From CBDESM01 sp965205165 (GTDB lineage Bacteria; Chloroflexota; Dehalococcoidia; Bin125), in assembly GCA_965205165.1 (NCBI GenBank), contig OZ242037.1, forward strand, positions 1,054,001-1,118,000: 64,000 nt of DNA, in the 5' to 3' direction. This document shows positions 44,317 to 52,848 of the stretch, in pieces (position 1 is the stretch's first letter; each line of letters opens with the position of its first letter). The notes under the pieces were generated by a model. The model ran no database searches, was not told where the DNA came from, and saw only the letters and a program-made list of their open reading frames with translations. The translations under genes were made by a program, and so were the position numbers.

Positions 44317-45855
44317 TCAGTCGGTTAGGCCGAGGGTTTGGGGCAGGGTGATGCGTTGGACTTTGCCGGTTGGGCCTTTGGGGATTTCTTTGAGGATGAC
44401 TATCTTGCGGGGGGTTTTGAAGTCGGCCAGGCGCTCGGAGACGAATTTGCGGAGGGTGCGTTCGTCGGCTTCGGATGCGTCGCGGAGGACTACGGCGGCG
44501 GCGACTTCTTCGCCGAGGCGGTCGTGGGGGATGGCGAAGGTGACGGCTTGGGCGACGGCGGGGTGCTGGAGCAATGCTTCGTCGACCTCGCGGGGGGAGA
44601 TTTTTTCGCCGCCGCGGTTGATGATCTCCTTCAGGCGGCCGGTGATCGTGAGGAACAGGTCCTCGTCGAGCATGCCCTGGTCGCCGGTGCGGAACCAGCC
44701 GCGGGTGAAGGCTTCGGCGTTGGCGGCGGGGTTGTTGCGGTAGCCGTCGGTCACGTTGGGACCGCGGATCACGACTTCGCCGCGGGCGCCGCGGGCCTGG
44801 AGCGCGCCGTCTTCGTCCATGATCGCGATCTCGGGGCCGGCGGCTGGGCCGACGCTGCCGGGCTTGCGCGCGCCGGGCGGGAGCAGGTTGGAGGCCATCT
44901 GGTGCGCGGCTTCGGTCATCCCGTAGGACTCGATCACGGGCGCGTCGAAGGTCGATTCGAGCTCGGCCATCACGGTCGGCGGCAGCGAGGAGGAGGAGGA
45001 GCGGATCAGGCGCAGGGCGGTTTCCGCGACGATCTCCTCGTTGCGGGCGGCGCGGGCGAGGATCAGCTGGTGCATGGTCGGCACGGCGGTGTACCAGCTC
45101 GGCGCGGCCTCGCGCAGCCAGCCGAAGACGCGCATCGCGTCGAAGCCGGGCGAGCACCAGGTGCAGCCGCCCGCGCCGACGCTCGCGAGCACGCCGGCGA
45201 TCAGCCCGTGGATGTGGAACAGCGGCATGATGTTGAGGCAGCGGTCGCCGGCCGAGAGCGACAGGGTGGCGGCGATGTGGGCGGCGGAGGCGCAGATGTT
45301 GCGCTGGCGGAGGGGCACGATCTTGGGCCGCGAGGTCGTGCCGGAGGTGTGCAGGACGAGCGCGACGTCCTCCGCTTCGGCCGCGCCGGGGCGCGGGGCC
45401 GCGGCGCCGAGATCCGATTCGAGGGTGAAGGTTCCGGCGGGAGCGGCGCGGTCGGGGACGAGTTCGATGATCGGGATGCCGCGGCCGGCGGCGGCCTCGC
45501 GGGCGGGGGAGTCGACGCCCTGCTGGACGATCAGCGCGGACGCGTCGAGGTCGCCCAGGTAGAAGTCGAATTCGTCGCGGCGGTAGCCGGGGTTGAGCGG
45601 CGCGGAGGTGGCGGCGGAGGCAACGGAGAGGAAGGCGGCGGCCATTTCGGGGCCGTTGGGCAGGACGATCGCGACGGGGTCTTCGCGGCCGAGGCCGAAG
45701 CGGTTGAGCGATTCTGTGGCGCGCTCGATCTGCGCGCGCAGGGCGACGAAGGTCAGCGGTTCGCGCTTCAGCGCGGCGAGCGCGGGGGCCTCCGGCGCAT
45801 GCGCGGCGAGCAGGTCGGGGATGGTCCGGGCCGGAGATGCGGCGGTGGCGGTCAC
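44317..45855 (-). CDS. Acyl-CoA ligase (AMP-forming), possibly oxalyl-CoA synthetase-like
   Basis: The 512-residue AMP-forming ligase activates a carboxylic acid to acyl-AMP and then acyl-CoA. The P-loop is LHTSGTTSRPKIVPL, followed by MPLFHIHGL, YGMTEAAHQM, GWFRTGDQG and KEIINRGGEKISPREVD, with the late PKGPTGKVQR lysine motif. The MTEAAHQM and FHIHGL stretches recall the AAE3/PCS60 oxalyl-CoA synthetase group, so oxalate is one candidate substrate. The start is a GTG with GGAG six bases upstream; upstream frames are in the divergent tRNA region. Confidence 0.9.
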   Translation of the reverse strand: MTATAASPARTIPDLLAAHAPEAPALAALKREPLTFVALRAQIERATESLNRFGLGREDPVAIVLPNGPEMAAAFLSVASAATSAPLNPGYRRDEFDFYLGDLDASALIVQQGVDSPAREAAAGRGIPIIELVPDRAAPAGTFTLESDLGAAAPRPGAAEAEDVALVLHTSGTTSRPKIVPLRQRNICASAAHIAATLSLSAGDRCLNIMPLFHIHGLIAGVLASVGAGGCTWCSPGFDAMRVFGWLREAAPSWYTAVPTMHQLILARAARNEEIVAETALRLIRSSSSSLPPTVMAELESTFDAPVIESYGMTEAAHQMASNLLPPGARKPGSVGPAAGPEIAIMDEDGALQARGARGEVVIRGPNVTDGYRNNPAANAEAFTRGWFRTGDQGMLDEDLFLTITGRLKEIINRGGEKISPREVDEALLQHPAVAQAVTFAIPHDRLGEEVAAAVVLRDASEADERTLRKFVSERLADFKTPRKIVILKEIPKGPTGKVQRITLPQTLGLTD

Positions 45856-45925
45856 GGTCGGCTCCTGTCGCGCAGATTGCACCTGCGGTGCAGCGTAGCC
45901 GCTGGCACGACGTATACTCGGATGC

Positions 45926-46017
45926 GGAGAGGTGTCCGAGTGGCCGAAGGAGCCGATCTCGAAAATCGGTACGTGCAGTGATGTGCGTCGTGGGTTCGAA
46001 TCCCACCCTCTCCGCCA
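45926..46017 (+). tRNA. tRNA-Ser (anticodon CGA)
   Basis: This 92-base class II tRNA has the acceptor stem GGAGAGG/CCTCTCC, the anticodon stem CCGAT/ATCGG with loop CTCGAAA (anticodon CGA), a long variable arm and the T-loop GGGTTCGAATCCC. The CCA end is encoded. It is divergent from the acyl-CoA ligase. The anticodon reads UCG serine codons. Confidence 0.95.
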
Positions 46018-46066
46018 TGCAAGCCGGTGGCGCAAGCCCGGAAGGGGCCGACCCGGACGACCGCTC

Positions 46067-46156
46067 GGAGAGGTGCTGGAGTGGCCGATCAGGCACGCCT
46101 GGAAAGCGTGTAGGGGTGCAAGCCCCTCGTGGGTTCGAATCCCACCCTCTCCGCCA
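46067..46156 (+). tRNA. tRNA-Ser (anticodon GGA)
   Basis: This 90-base class II tRNA has acceptor stem GGAGAGG/CCTCTCC, anticodon stem CACGC/GCGTG with loop CTGGAAA (anticodon GGA), a variable arm TAGGGGTGCAAGCCCCT and an encoded CCA end. Its last 29 bases are identical to those of the first tRNA-Ser. The anticodon reads UCC/UCU serine codons. The DUF5131-TcmP module begins 69 bases after its 3' end, and a tRNA 3' end is a common island insertion point. Confidence 0.95.
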
Positions 46157-46224
46157 CGCCCCAATGGCCGGTTGCGCATCTAGCACATTCGTGCAATAGT
46201 GGCGGCACGCGAAAGGCGGCCGCG

Positions 46225-46965
46225 ATGCAGCGCTCGCAGATCGAGTGGACCGAGGCGACCTGGAACCCCGTGACGGGCTGCACGCAGGTCAGCCCCGGCT
46301 GCGCCAACTGCTACGCGATGCGTTTCGCCGAGCGCTTCCGCGGCGTCCCCGGCCACCCCTACGAGCGCGGCTTCGACCTCCAGCTGCGCCCCGACCGGCT
46401 CGACCAACCCCTGCGCTGGAAGAAGCCGCGCACCATCTTCGTCAACTCGATGAGCGACCTCTTCCACCCCGGCGTGCCCGACGACTACATCCGGCAGGTC
46501 TTCGCGGTGATGAAGGAGGCATCGCAGCACCGCTTCCAAGTGCTGACCAAGCGCTCGGAGCGCTTGGCCAAGCTGTCGCCGAATCTGCCGTGGCCGGAGA
46601 ACATCTGGATGGGCGTCTCGGTCGAGAATCAGCGCTGGACCAGCAGGATCGACGACCTGCGCCAAACCGGCGCCGCAATCAAGTTCCTCAGCTGCGAGCC
46701 GCTGCTGGGTCCGCTGGAACTCGACCTGGACGGGATCGATTGGGTGATAGCCGGCGGCGAAAGCGGCCCCGGCGCAAGGCCGATGGCCGGGGACTGGGTC
46801 CGCGGCGTGCGGGACCAATGCCGGGCATCGGCGACCGCATTCTTCTTCAAGCAATGGGGTGCGCATTGCGAGTGCGGAAAGCGAGTGGGGAAAAAGAAAG
46901 CTGGACGGCTGTTGGATGCCCGCACTTGGGACGAGATTCCGCGAACAGGAGACTATAATGACTGA
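46225..46965 (+). CDS. DUF5131 (phage Gp37/Gp68-like) three-Cys-motif protein
   Basis: This 246-residue protein has the family signature IEWTEATWNPVTGC followed by SPGCANCYAMRFAERFRG, a three-cysteine arrangement resembling radical-SAM-type clusters. KPRTIFVNSMSDLFHP, LTKRSERLAKL, MGVSVENQRW and WVIAGGESGPGARPM are further family features. It is usually paired with TcmP in phage and accessory loci. The gene's end is less G+C-rich than its start. It overlaps the TcmP start by eight bases. Confidence 0.9.
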   Translation: MQRSQIEWTEATWNPVTGCTQVSPGCANCYAMRFAERFRGVPGHPYERGFDLQLRPDRLDQPLRWKKPRTIFVNSMSDLFHPGVPDDYIRQVFAVMKEASQHRFQVLTKRSERLAKLSPNLPWPENIWMGVSVENQRWTSRIDDLRQTGAAIKFLSCEPLLGPLELDLDGIDWVIAGGESGPGARPMAGDWVRGVRDQCRASATAFFFKQWGAHCECGKRVGKKKAGRLLDARTWDEIPRTGDYND

Positions 46966-47799
46966 AAATATAACATCCTCACAGGCTTTTGGTGGCGACT
47001 GGACCAGTGAGAAGCTAAACATCCTCAGCGTGTATCTCACTGCCTATACAACTGCCCTCAAAAACAGTCATTTCATCTCACGTACGTGGATGCCTTTGCA
47101 GGAACTGGGTCGATCAGGATAGAGCTAGACGATGATCGAACTGCCTTCTTGCAGGGTTCAGTGCAGCGGGCGCTTGGAGTAACTGATAAGCCATTCGACT
47201 CACTGTTGTTCATTGAGGAGGATACCGAGAAAGCAGCTTTGTTGCGAGCTGAAACTAGTAAACATATGGATCGTGTTGCCATTGCTGTGGGTGATGCCAA
47301 TAGCGAGCTGCCAAAGTATTGTCATCAGATGAATCCTAAGGAACGTGCCGTGGTGTTCCTCGATCCCTTTGCCCTCGAAGTCGATTGGCAGACTATCGAA
47401 ACGCTTGCAGAAACAGGAAAGTGTGATGTGTGGATATTATTTCCTATATCAACGATACGCCGTATGCTTCCACGACATCGCATGCCTGCTGCGGTGTCTC
47501 AAAACCAGCTCACTCGTGTATTCGGTGATGAATCTTGGCGTGGTCTCTATGATCGGCCAGACCAAACACTCCTGCCGTTTCTCGAAGATGATCGTATGGA
47601 GTCGGTTTCAGGCATTGATCCAATCGTGCAGCTTTATCGGGTTCGGCTTAACTCAGTTTTTGCCAAAGTTGCACCAGCATCCCGAACCTTGCGAAATTCA
47701 AAGAATGTACCACTCTATGAATTTATGTTCGCAGCATCGAATCCGCGAGGAGCTGATCTTGCCGTGAAGATCGCGAATGATATTTTAAAGAAGATCTGA
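46958..47799 (+). pseudogene. tcmP: Three-Cys-motif partner protein TcmP, frameshifted
   Basis: Two frames join as one TcmP. The first starts at ATG 46958 and reads FGGDWTSEKLNILSVYLTAY, the expected N-terminus. It then drifts out of frame near 47075-47083. The second frame continues with TYVDAFAGTGS, a SAM-methyltransferase-like motif, and FLDPF further on, to the stop at 47799. Inserting one base between them restores a protein of about 280 residues. One line counted inside (47221) is 45% G+C, so the module is probably acquired. TcmP's biochemical role is unproven; the family is tied to three-Cys-motif proteins such as the upstream DUF5131 gene. Confidence 0.85.
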
Positions 47800-47800
47800 T

Positions 47801-49078
47801 CTAAGTTTCCTCTCGGAGGATGATGACTTCTTCGTTGATGTCGCAGCCTGTGGCGGTTGCTTTTCTGGTGCGGAAGAGGTCTCGGCGGATGAGTTCGTAG
47901 CCTAGGTTTTGGGCGATCTCGGCTAGGAGTTCGCCGGTGCGGATCAGGACTTGGAAGTAGCTGGCTTGGTCGCCTACTACGTAGGCCAGGTGGGCGTTGG
48001 GGCGGAGGGCGGGACGGAGGTTGGCGAGGTGCTGGGCCATGCCGGCGAAGTAGAGTTTGGTTACGCGGTGGTATTGGCGTTCGAAGCCGCTGGTTTTGTC
48101 GAGGGCGATGCGGCGTTGTTCGATCTCTTCGGCCAACGCGAGGATGTTCGGGTGGGGGGCGAGCCAGGCGGCTTCGTCGTCGTCCTTGTAGACGCCGCGG
48201 GAGTTGGAGCGGACGAGGGACTGCTTGGCCTCGCGCAGGTCGGCGCGGGATTCGGCGAAGCCGAGGATCACGGATTCTAGGCGGACGGTGCGGGTGTAGT
48301 CCTTTTCGTTGGGGTACGGGGGCGAGGTGATCACGGCGTCGATGCTCTCCGGTTCGAGCAGGCCGCCGGCATTGCGGGCGTCGCCTTGGATCACCCGCGA
48401 CGGCGCTTCGCCGCGGCCGACGAGCTCGAGATCGGACGCGAATTGGCCGATCGTCCCGCGCCACTCGCCGACGACCTCGGCGTCCTCGCGGATCGGGCCC
48501 AAGCCGATTTCGGGGCCGAACCGCAGGTTGCCGATCCGCGTGGGCAGGTTCTTGGCGAGGGCGAGCCGGAGGTGGGGGCGCAGGTGCGCGGGAGCTTCCC
48601 CGATCGCGTCGCGCAGGCAGAGCGCCTTGTGCAGCGGGAGCGGGCTGATCGCGCGGTCGGGCAGCAGCCGCAGCTGCTCGTCGGGGAGCGTCCGCCGCGG
48701 GCCGGCGGCCAGCGCGGTCGCATGTTCGGCCGCTGCATCCGCGGCGGCGCGCAGCTCGGCCGGATTTGCCGACCAGTCCAGCTTCGTCCGGGCGGCGAAT
48801 GCGGAAAGCGGCAGGGCCTCGATGCCGATCGAGCCGATTCCGAGCTTCTTCGCCTCGACCGGCGTGGTGCCCGTTCCGCAGAACGGGTCGAGGACTGCGG
48901 AATCCGCGCCGGCTCCGAACTCCGCGAGATAGTCGCGGACCAGGTGCGGCGGGAAGGAGAGGACGAAGCGGTACCAGTCGTGGATTGGTCGGTCGGCGTC
49001 GAGCAGCTGGTTGCGCGAGGGCCGCGTGCCCGCGGCGGGGGCGGGGGCGGGGGCGCCCAGCGCGAGCTGCCGCGCCAT
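47801..49078 (-). CDS. DNA methyltransferase, SPPY type (N4-cytosine/N6-adenine)
   Basis: The 425-residue enzyme has the SAM motif VLDPFCGTGTTPVEAKKLG near residue 63 and the catalytic motif VITSPPYPNEKDYTRTVRLE near residue 252, in that order (alpha-class order). It methylates an exocyclic amino group of A or C. No cognate endonuclease is recognisable beside it, so it may be an orphan methylase or work with the neighbouring TcmP module. It begins with an Ala-Pro-rich stretch (LALGAPAPAPAAG), encoded by a G5C repeat on the other strand. Confidence 0.92.
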   Translation of the reverse strand: MARQLALGAPAPAPAAGTRPSRNQLLDADRPIHDWYRFVLSFPPHLVRDYLAEFGAGADSAVLDPFCGTGTTPVEAKKLGIGSIGIEALPLSAFAARTKLDWSANPAELRAAADAAAEHATALAAGPRRTLPDEQLRLLPDRAISPLPLHKALCLRDAIGEAPAHLRPHLRLALAKNLPTRIGNLRFGPEIGLGPIREDAEVVGEWRGTIGQFASDLELVGRGEAPSRVIQGDARNAGGLLEPESIDAVITSPPYPNEKDYTRTVRLESVILGFAESRADLREAKQSLVRSNSRGVYKDDDEAAWLAPHPNILALAEEIEQRRIALDKTSGFERQYHRVTKLYFAGMAQHLANLRPALRPNAHLAYVVGDQASYFQVLIRTGELLAEIAQNLGYELIRRDLFRTRKATATGCDINEEVIILREET

Positions 49079-49082
49079 GCCG

Positions 49083-49292
49083 CTATTCCCCAGCGTCGGA
49101 GTCGCCGCCGTCTCCAGAGCGCTTGCGCGCGAGGCGCTGGCGCATCTCCTCCGCGGCCAATTCGGAGGAGACATTCGCCGCCGTCTGCGCTTCGCGCCAG
49201 GCCTGCTCGTCGGTGGTCTGGGCAACCTTGGCGATCAGCGCGGCGGCGGCGCCGAGCACGAATCCGGTCTTGAGGCCGGCGCGGAAGGACAT
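49083..49292 (-). CDS. YtxH-like small protein
   Basis: This 69-residue protein has an N-terminal hydrophobic helix (GLKTGFVLGAAAALIAK) and a charged helical tail rich in Ala, Glu and Arg, consistent with YtxH/general-stress-type small membrane-associated proteins. It lies between the methyltransferase start and another small membrane protein. The evidence is from composition and position only. Confidence 0.7.
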   Translation of the reverse strand: MSFRAGLKTGFVLGAAAALIAKVAQTTDEQAWREAQTAANVSSELAAEEMRQRLARKRSGDGGDSDAGE

Positions 49293-49295
49293 GGG

Positions 49296-49616
49296 CTACT
49301 TCCTGCCGCGGTTGGCGAGCACGTTGAAGCCGCGCTGGATGCCGGCGACGAGGCCGTAGGCGCGGATGACGGGGCCGGCGGCGGAGTCGCCGAGGAAGTC
49401 GGCGGTGCCCTTGACGCTGCGGACGGTGCCTTGGGCCTCCTCGAGGATCGGCGGCAGGCCCTCGCCGACAGTCTTGCGGGCGGCGCGGAGCAGGCGGAAG
49501 GAGAGGAAGCCGAGCACGACGGTGAAGATCAGGAACGCGCCGAGGCCGAGCACGCCGATGATGCCGGTGACGATGATCACGATGTCGCGGATGTCGGTGA
49601 TGGTGCTCAGCGCCAT
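49296..49616 (-). CDS. DUF948-like membrane protein
   Basis: This 106-residue protein has one long hydrophobic N-terminal segment (IRDIVIIVTGIIGVLGLGAFLIFTVVLGF) followed by an amphipathic helical tail (GTVRSVKGTADFLGD). The layout resembles DUF948 proteins, commonly found next to YtxH-like genes as here. It sits before mnmA on the same strand with 11 bases between, so the three may be one transcript. Confidence 0.72.
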   Translation of the reverse strand: MALSTITDIRDIVIIVTGIIGVLGLGAFLIFTVVLGFLSFRLLRAARKTVGEGLPPILEEAQGTVRSVKGTADFLGDSAAGPVIRAYGLVAGIQRGFNVLANRGRK

Positions 49617-49627
49617 GTCCGCGCAGC

Positions 49628-50707
49628 CTAGCGCAGCACTTCGCGCACGGTGCCGCCGCCGAGCACCCGTTCGCCCGTCCCGGCGTCGTAGAAGACCGCC
49701 GCCTGCCCGGCCGCGACGGCCGCCGCGGGCTCGTCCAGCTCGATGATCGCGCCGCCGGCGGCATCCGGCGAAACCCGCGCCGGCAGCGCCGCCGAGCGGT
49801 AGCGCAGCTGCACCGCGGCCCGCTCCGCCTCGGCCGGATTCACCAGCCAGCGGCAGTCTGCGACCGCGATCCGCCCGGCGAGCAGGGCGTCGCGGGGGCC
49901 GATCGTCACGGTGTTCGCGGCCGCGTCGATCTCGGTCACGTAGCGGCGTTCGCCGGCGGCCGCGCCCAAGCCGCGGCGCTGGCCGATGGTGAAGTGCTGG
50001 ATGCCGTCGTGCCGCCCGATCTCGCGGCCCTCGACGTCGAGGAAGAGGCCGGGCCGGTCGGCGACGCGGCTGCGCACGACGGCGCGGTAGTCGCCGCCGG
50101 GCACGAAGCAGATGTCGGCGCTCTCGGGCTTTTCGGCGACGGCGAGCCCGTGCCGGCGGGCGGCGTCGCGCACCTCGTCCTTGCGCAGCCCGCCGACGGG
50201 GAACAGCGTCCGCGCCATCGCCCGCCCGCTCAGCGTGTAGAGGAAGTAGGACTGGTCCTTGCCCGGGTCAATGCCGCGCAGCAGGCGCGGTTCGGGGCCG
50301 CCGCGGTCGATCCGCGCGTAGTGGCCCGTGGCGAGCCAATCCGCGCCGAGCGCGTCGGCCCGCTCGAGCAGGCGGTCGAACTTGATGTAGGTGTTGCAGT
50401 CGAGGCAGGGGTTGGGCGTGCGCCCGGCGGCGTACTCGGCGATGAACGGGTCGACCACGGAGCGGCGGAAGGCCTCTTCCATGTTCAGCGTGTAGTGGGG
50501 GATGCCGAGCCGGTGGGCGACGCGGCGGGCGTCGTCGACGTCCTCGATCCCGCAGCACTGCGAGCGCCCGCTGAGGCCGTCCGGCCGCGGCTCGGTCCAG
50601 AGCCGCATCGTGATCCCGATCACGTCATGGCCCTGCTCGACCAGCAGCGCCGCCGCGACGGAGGAATCGACCCCGCCGCTCATCGCCGCGACGACCCGCT
50701 CAGCCAT
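49628..50707 (-). CDS. mnmA: tRNA-specific 2-thiouridylase MnmA
   Basis: MnmA adds sulfur to U34 of tRNA-Lys, -Glu and -Gln. The 359-residue protein has the PP-loop AMSGGVDSSVAA (about residue 8), the catalytic cysteine pair in NPCLDCN (about 100) and SADICFV (about 195), and ATGHYARI. The start ATG at 50707 is divergent from rsfS. It is a core translation gene. Confidence 0.97.
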   Translation of the reverse strand: MAERVVAAMSGGVDSSVAAALLVEQGHDVIGITMRLWTEPRPDGLSGRSQCCGIEDVDDARRVAHRLGIPHYTLNMEEAFRRSVVDPFIAEYAAGRTPNPCLDCNTYIKFDRLLERADALGADWLATGHYARIDRGGPEPRLLRGIDPGKDQSYFLYTLSGRAMARTLFPVGGLRKDEVRDAARRHGLAVAEKPESADICFVPGGDYRAVVRSRVADRPGLFLDVEGREIGRHDGIQHFTIGQRRGLGAAAGERRYVTEIDAAANTVTIGPRDALLAGRIAVADCRWLVNPAEAERAAVQLRYRSAALPARVSPDAAGGAIIELDEPAAAVAAGQAAVFYDAGTGERVLGGGTVREVLR

Positions 50708-50738
50708 TGCAGGCTCCGATCGGCCTAGACTGCGGCGA

Positions 50739-51116
50739 GTGACGACCGACATCGCCGATCCAGCCGCCGCCCGGGCCGAACGGCTCGCCCGCAGCGCGGT
50801 GGACGAGTTGTCGGAGTACCAGGCCGACGCGATCGTGCTGCTCGAGGTGGCCCCGGTCACCGATTTGGCGGACTACTTCATCATCGCCAGCGCCGGCTCG
50901 CGGCGGCAGTTCGGGGCGATCGAGGAGGCGCTGCGCAAGCTGCCGGCGAAGATCGGCGACGGCGGCTTCCCGCGGCGCGAAGGCGGCGCCGACGGCGGCT
51001 GGCTGCTGTTCGACTACGGCTCGGTGGTGGTGCATCTCTTCGACCGCGAATCGCGCGAGCGCTACGACCTCGACGGGCTCTGGTCCCACGCCAAGACGAT
51101 CCTACGACTCGAATAG
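50739..51116 (+). CDS. rsfS: Ribosome silencing factor RsfS
   Basis: RsfS binds ribosomal protein L14 and blocks subunit joining under starvation. The 125-residue protein has the family pattern RSAVDELSEYQADAIVLLEVAPVTDLADYFIIASAGSRRQ, then WLLFDYGSVVVHLFDRESRERYDLDGLWSHA. Translation starts at a GTG at 50739. It is divergent from mnmA and convergent with ndk. Confidence 0.95.
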   Translation: MTTDIADPAAARAERLARSAVDELSEYQADAIVLLEVAPVTDLADYFIIASAGSRRQFGAIEEALRKLPAKIGDGGFPRREGGADGGWLLFDYGSVVVHLFDRESRERYDLDGLWSHAKTILRLE

Positions 51117-51126
51117 CGCGGCGGCG

Positions 51127-51582
51127 CTATTCGCGGATCCAGCGCTCGGAATCGCGCTCCCAGGAGACCAGCTCGGCCTCGTCGAAGAAGAGCGACGCCT
51201 CGCGCTCGCCGGATTCGGGCGAGTCGGAGCCGTGGACGACGTTGCGGCCCAGATCGACGGCGAAATCGGCGCGGATCGTGCCCGGCGCGGCGTCGGCGGG
51301 GTTGGTCGCGCCCATCGTGCCGCGCGCGATTTGGACCGCGTTCTCGCCCTCGAAGACGGCGGCGACCAGCGGGCTGCTGGTGATGAAACCGCGCAGGCCG
51401 GCGAAGAACGGCTTGCCGACGTGCTCGGCGTAATGGCGGTCGGCCAGCGCCTCGTCGACCTGCATCATTTTGAGGCCGATCAGCTTGAGGCCGCGCCGCT
51501 CGAAGCGGCTGAGCACCGCGCCGGCCAGTCCGCGCTGCACCCCGTCGGGCTTGACCAGCACCAGCGTCCGTTCCATCGCCAT
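51127..51582 (-). CDS. ndk: Nucleoside diphosphate kinase
   Basis: Ndk transfers phosphate between NTPs and NDPs through a phosphohistidine. The 151-residue length is typical. TLVLVKPDGVQRGL opens the domain, and the active-site histidine is in NVVHGSDS (about 117). The first ATG (51582) has GGGAG six bases upstream. A second in-frame ATG is six bases further in. Confidence 0.97.
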   Translation of the reverse strand: MAMERTLVLVKPDGVQRGLAGAVLSRFERRGLKLIGLKMMQVDEALADRHYAEHVGKPFFAGLRGFITSSPLVAAVFEGENAVQIARGTMGATNPADAAPGTIRADFAVDLGRNVVHGSDSPESGEREASLFFDEAELVSWERDSERWIRE

Positions 51583-51605
51583 CGCTCGCTCCCGTTCCTT
51601 GCCGA

Positions 51606-52262
51606 TCAGCGCTGCGGCTGCGGCCCGATCGCCGGATCGCGCAGGTAGATCGCCTCCAGCTCGCGCGGCGGCGAGCCGCCATGCGCCTGGAAGCGCCGCC
51701 ATCCCAATTCCGCCAGCAGCGCGGCGCGGCGCGCATTCGCGGGCGATCCGAGCACGCGCTCGGCGGGGCGTTCGAGCAGCTCCGCGTCGCCGCAGACCGA
51801 GCCGCCGGCGCAGGCGAGCGCCTCGTGCAGCTCGGCCTCCGAACCGGTACGCGGCTCTGACAGCGGCCGCCACGAGGCGGCGTCGCCCTCGAAGCTCTGC
51901 CAGGCCCATGCGCCGCGGGCGGCGCGGTGGATCGCGGTGATCGTCCCCGCGCCCACGTGCGCCCAAGCCTCGATCTCGAGCCGGCCGACCGCGACGCAGG
52001 GCAGGTCCAGCGCGATCGCGATGCCCTCGGCCGCGGCCATCCCGGCGCGGATGCCGCCGTACGCGCCCGGCCCGGCGTCGACGATCACCAGCTCCAGATC
52101 GCTCCGCGCGCAGTCCGCGATCGTGCAGGCGCGGTCGACCATCGGGATCAGCGTGGGCGTGTGGCGGCGGCCGCTGGCCCAGGTGATCTCGGCGCGCAGC
52201 TCGCCGCGCTCGCTCACCGCGACGCTGGAGACCTCGCCGACCGCGTCGATCGCGAGCTCCAT
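51606..52262 (-). CDS. tsaB: tRNA threonylcarbamoyladenosine biosynthesis protein TsaB
   Basis: TsaB is part of the TsaBDE complex that makes t6A at position 37 of ANN-decoding tRNAs. The 218-residue protein shows the ASKHA-fold phosphate-1-like start MELAIDAVGEVSSVAV, DAGPGAYGGIRAGMAAAEGIAIAL and the later LPCVAVG. Its ATG overlaps the TsaE stop by one base (TGATG). tsaE-tsaB order is common. Confidence 0.92.
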   Translation of the reverse strand: MELAIDAVGEVSSVAVSERGELRAEITWASGRRHTPTLIPMVDRACTIADCARSDLELVIVDAGPGAYGGIRAGMAAAEGIAIALDLPCVAVGRLEIEAWAHVGAGTITAIHRAARGAWAWQSFEGDAASWRPLSEPRTGSEAELHEALACAGGSVCGDAELLERPAERVLGSPANARRAALLAELGWRRFQAHGGSPPRELEAIYLRDPAIGPQPQR

Positions 52263-52783
52263 CAGGCGATCTCCAAGGCGCGCAGCAGCGCTTCGGAATC
52301 GGGCCCGTGCGCGGCCAGCTCCAGCCGCCGCGGCGAATCCTCGCCCGCGGCCGCGCGCTCGGGCGTGAGGCGCACGAGCAGGTGATCCGCGGGCAGCGCG
52401 CCGTCTGCGCGTTCGGGCCACTCGACCAGCAGGACGCCGCCGATCGCCGCCTCGTCCAGGCCCAGTTCGGCGATTGAGATCGGGTCGTCCAAGCGGTACA
52501 GGTCGGCGTGGCGCAGCGGCAGCCGCCCGCCCAAGTGCTCGTTGATCAGCACGAAGGTGGGGCTGTTGACCGTGCTCGGCACGTCCAATCCGCGCCCCAC
52601 GCCTTGCGCCACGACGGTCTTGCCCGCGCCGAGGTCGCCCTGCAGCAGCACCACCGCGCCCGGTTCGGCGCAGCGTCCGATCGCCGCGCCGAATGCGCGG
52701 GTCGCTTCGGCCGTGCCGCACGTGATCGTCCTGCTCGCGGACGGGGCAATCGAGGTCGGCATGCGCCGATCATACGCGGGCAC
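52262..52783 (-). CDS. tsaE: tRNA threonylcarbamoyladenosine biosynthesis ATPase TsaE
   Basis: TsaE is the small ATPase of the t6A complex. The 173-residue protein has the P-loop LLQGDLGAGKTVVAQG (about 47), NSPTFVLINEH and HADLYRLDD. The start is probably the GTG at 52783 (GGGAG nearby), with an ATG at 52762 possible. It is directly coupled to tsaB. Confidence 0.94.
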   Translation of the reverse strand: MPAYDRRMPTSIAPSASRTITCGTAEATRAFGAAIGRCAEPGAVVLLQGDLGAGKTVVAQGVGRGLDVPSTVNSPTFVLINEHLGGRLPLRHADLYRLDDPISIAELGLDEAAIGGVLLVEWPERADGALPADHLLVRLTPERAAAGEDSPRRLELAAHGPDSEALLRALEIA

Positions 52784-52848
52784 CTCGCTCCCGCTCCCTA
52801 TCCTGCGGAAATCGCGGCCGAGTCCGCGCGGTGGAAGGGAGCGGGCAG

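Noticed and set aside
49031..49060. G5C hexamer-like repeat as a second phase-variable tract
   Set aside because: It consists of about three units, encodes an Ala-Pro stretch in frame and would not shift the frame if it changed by whole six-base units. It is noted only as a possible G-quadruplex.
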